A program made the position numbers and the translations under genes. The notes beneath the pieces were generated by a model, which saw nothing but the letters and a program-made list of their open reading frames with translations, did not search any database and was not told where the DNA came from. A stretch of 64,000 nt of DNA from Marchantia polymorpha subsp. ruderalis (Eukaryota; Streptophyta; Marchantiopsida; Marchantiales; Marchantiaceae), in NCBI GenBank assembly GCA_037833965.1, contig AP031354.1, forward strand, positions 25,460,001-25,524,000, written 5' to 3'. Below are positions 63,000 through 64,000 of this stretch, in pieces. Every line of letters starts with the position of its first letter. Position 1 is the stretch's first letter.

Positions 63000-64000
63000 T
63001 TCGTCATCCGGATACACCTCGTCTCCTTCCTCCTCAATGGAGCAGCAAGTGACGTAGCCCACAAATTCCTCCGACGTTTCGGTCTCTGAAGTGCATGATG
63101 AGCTGGTCTCCCCTCCAGTTGTGTAACCGGAGGTGGTGGAAGATGTTTCGCCCTCATGGGGTACCTTGGTCCACGGTACGGTAATGACAGTCGGAGGGTC
63201 CGCAGGGCTACGGAACTGTAATCTCTTCCTACTCCAGTCACACCTTGCTTTGGCATCGTATAGCCACGGTCTGCCAAGCAGCACATCATAACCTTTCTTC
63301 ATCAGAGGTTGCAGTATTATGTAGGACAGTTGAAAGTCCACTCCTCCAATGTTGGTTCTCACATTGCTCAACATTCCTAGTGGCATTCTGCGTGTTTGAT
63401 CGGCCAGTCGCAATACTCGGGATGTAGGCTCGAAGGTCTGGAACCCCAAGGAGTTCGCTGTCTCCTCGGTCATGATATTCACGCCCGAGCCGGAGTCCAC
63501 TGGTACCTTCTGTATGACGCAGCCTCCGATCTCTACTTCGATCTCTGGAGGTCCCAGGTCTCCTCCTTCCACTCTGTACACAGCCGGAAGTTTCTCTTTT
63601 CGGGGTTTGCGTGGTCGGCGCAACGAAAGCATCAGCATCCTTCTGTACGTCTTATTGTCTTCCAACAACTGGTGGAAGGAAATATTTGCCCTCTGGCTCC
63701 CTATGTCTTCCACTATGTCGTAGGGAGTGTTGGAAGTTACAGCCGGAAGTTTCCCTGTACTCGCGGTCGGAAGTGGTGTAGGGGGCCTAACCGCCTTCCG
63801 GTCGTCGGATGTCATTCCGGCGCCCAGTGCTTCCTTGATGAGGTGACTCACCTCATCTTTGATGTCCGGAAGGTAATCTCGAGTCCGGGACTCTTCCGAA
63901 TACCTGTCCGCCTTCTCTGAGTTCTGCTCCGGCTGGGTGTTTCTCATAGCCGGAGGTGTACCCGGCCTTCTTCTTTGGCCTTCTCTAACTTCTTTAGACT
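62997..64000 (-). CDS. Gypsy gag-protease, partial (5' end outside window)
   Basis: Open from the window edge to the amber codon; an internal ATG is at 63947. It covers the end of gag and the whole protease: LLEDNKTYRRMLMLSLRRPR, then VPVDSGSGVNIM with the D-S-G active site and DVLLGRPWLYDA. Acidic tail YPDDE. It aligns with residues from about 640 to 950 of the young element's gag-protease, so it is a related but distinct element. It probably continues beyond the window with the capsid and zinc knuckles. Confidence 0.85.
   Translation of the reverse strand, partial: SKEVREGQRRRPGTPPAMRNTQPEQNSEKADRYSEESRTRDYLPDIKDEVSHLIKEALGAGMTSDDRKAVRPPTPLPTASTGKLPAVTSNTPYDIVEDIGSQRANISFHQLLEDNKTYRRMLMLSLRRPRKPRKEKLPAVYRVEGGDLGPPEIEVEIGGCVIQKVPVDSGSGVNIMTEETANSLGFQTFEPTSRVLRLADQTRRMPLGMLSNVRTNIGGVDFQLSYIILQPLMKKGYDVLLGRPWLYDAKARCDWSRKRLQFRSPADPPTVITVPWTKVPHEGETSSTTSGYTTGGETSSSCTSETETSEEFVGYVTCCSIEEEGDEVYPDDE

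Overview
This is nuclear DNA of a land plant. It holds F-box genes of plant type, plant Ty1/copia and Athila-like Ty3/gypsy retrotransposons, a probable MULE-type MITE, and a coiled-coil relic resembling the plant trans-Golgi protein TNO1. The mix would suit a bryophyte or other non-seed plant, but nothing I can read fixes the species. Little of the window is host gene; most is nested, decaying or very young transposon sequence.

Layout. 1-10.5 kb is an AT-rich F-box cluster, all on the minus strand: one intact gene (3543-4724), one nearly intact gene with a frameshifted C-terminus (9171-10388), and two 5'-truncated relics (150-720, 6405-7556). A copia integrase scrap lies at about 1.0-1.3 kb. 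A 2.8-kb solo gypsy LTR (10490-13300, target duplication gagtt) sits about 100 bp upstream of the second F-box gene. 14-28.3 kb is a locally duplicated block: three copies of a 48-49 codon secreted-peptide ORF on the minus strand, each preceded by an array of about 117-bp tandem repeats, plus exon-like segments, a broken coiled-coil gene (18222-20162), and many short perfect palindromes including one 100-bp-arm foldback (24456-24678). 28.9-31 kb has a MITE with a 9-bp target duplication and a copia 3' end.

31-49 kb is dominated by a very young 16.6-kb Ty3/gypsy element (32291-48893). Its LTRs are about 5.4 kb and nearly identical (I see two substitutions and one 4-bp microsatellite difference). 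Each LTR carries a 961-codon ORF in U3, upstream of the LTR TATA box, so in the genomic RNA it lies after pol. The internal region has a tRNA-Asp-type primer site, a gag-protease ORF, and an in-phase pol ORF separated only by UAG-CAA-UUA, the tobacco-mosaic-virus-type leaky stop. A diverged relative at the right end (62-64 kb, minus strand) has UAG-CAA-CUA at the same place.

49-58.5 kb holds nested minus-strand copia relics, one split by a 3.1-kb solo gypsy LTR (53943-57031, target duplication ccacc). 58.5-61.2 kb has no feature I recognise. 61.2-64 kb is a gypsy LTR 5' end joined head-on to a minus-strand gag-pol.

The most interesting signals are the U3-resident ORF, kept open in two diverged LTR subfamilies; the conserved readthrough junction between gag and pol; the triplicated secreted-peptide ORF with its upstream satellites; and the recurring snapback palindromes.
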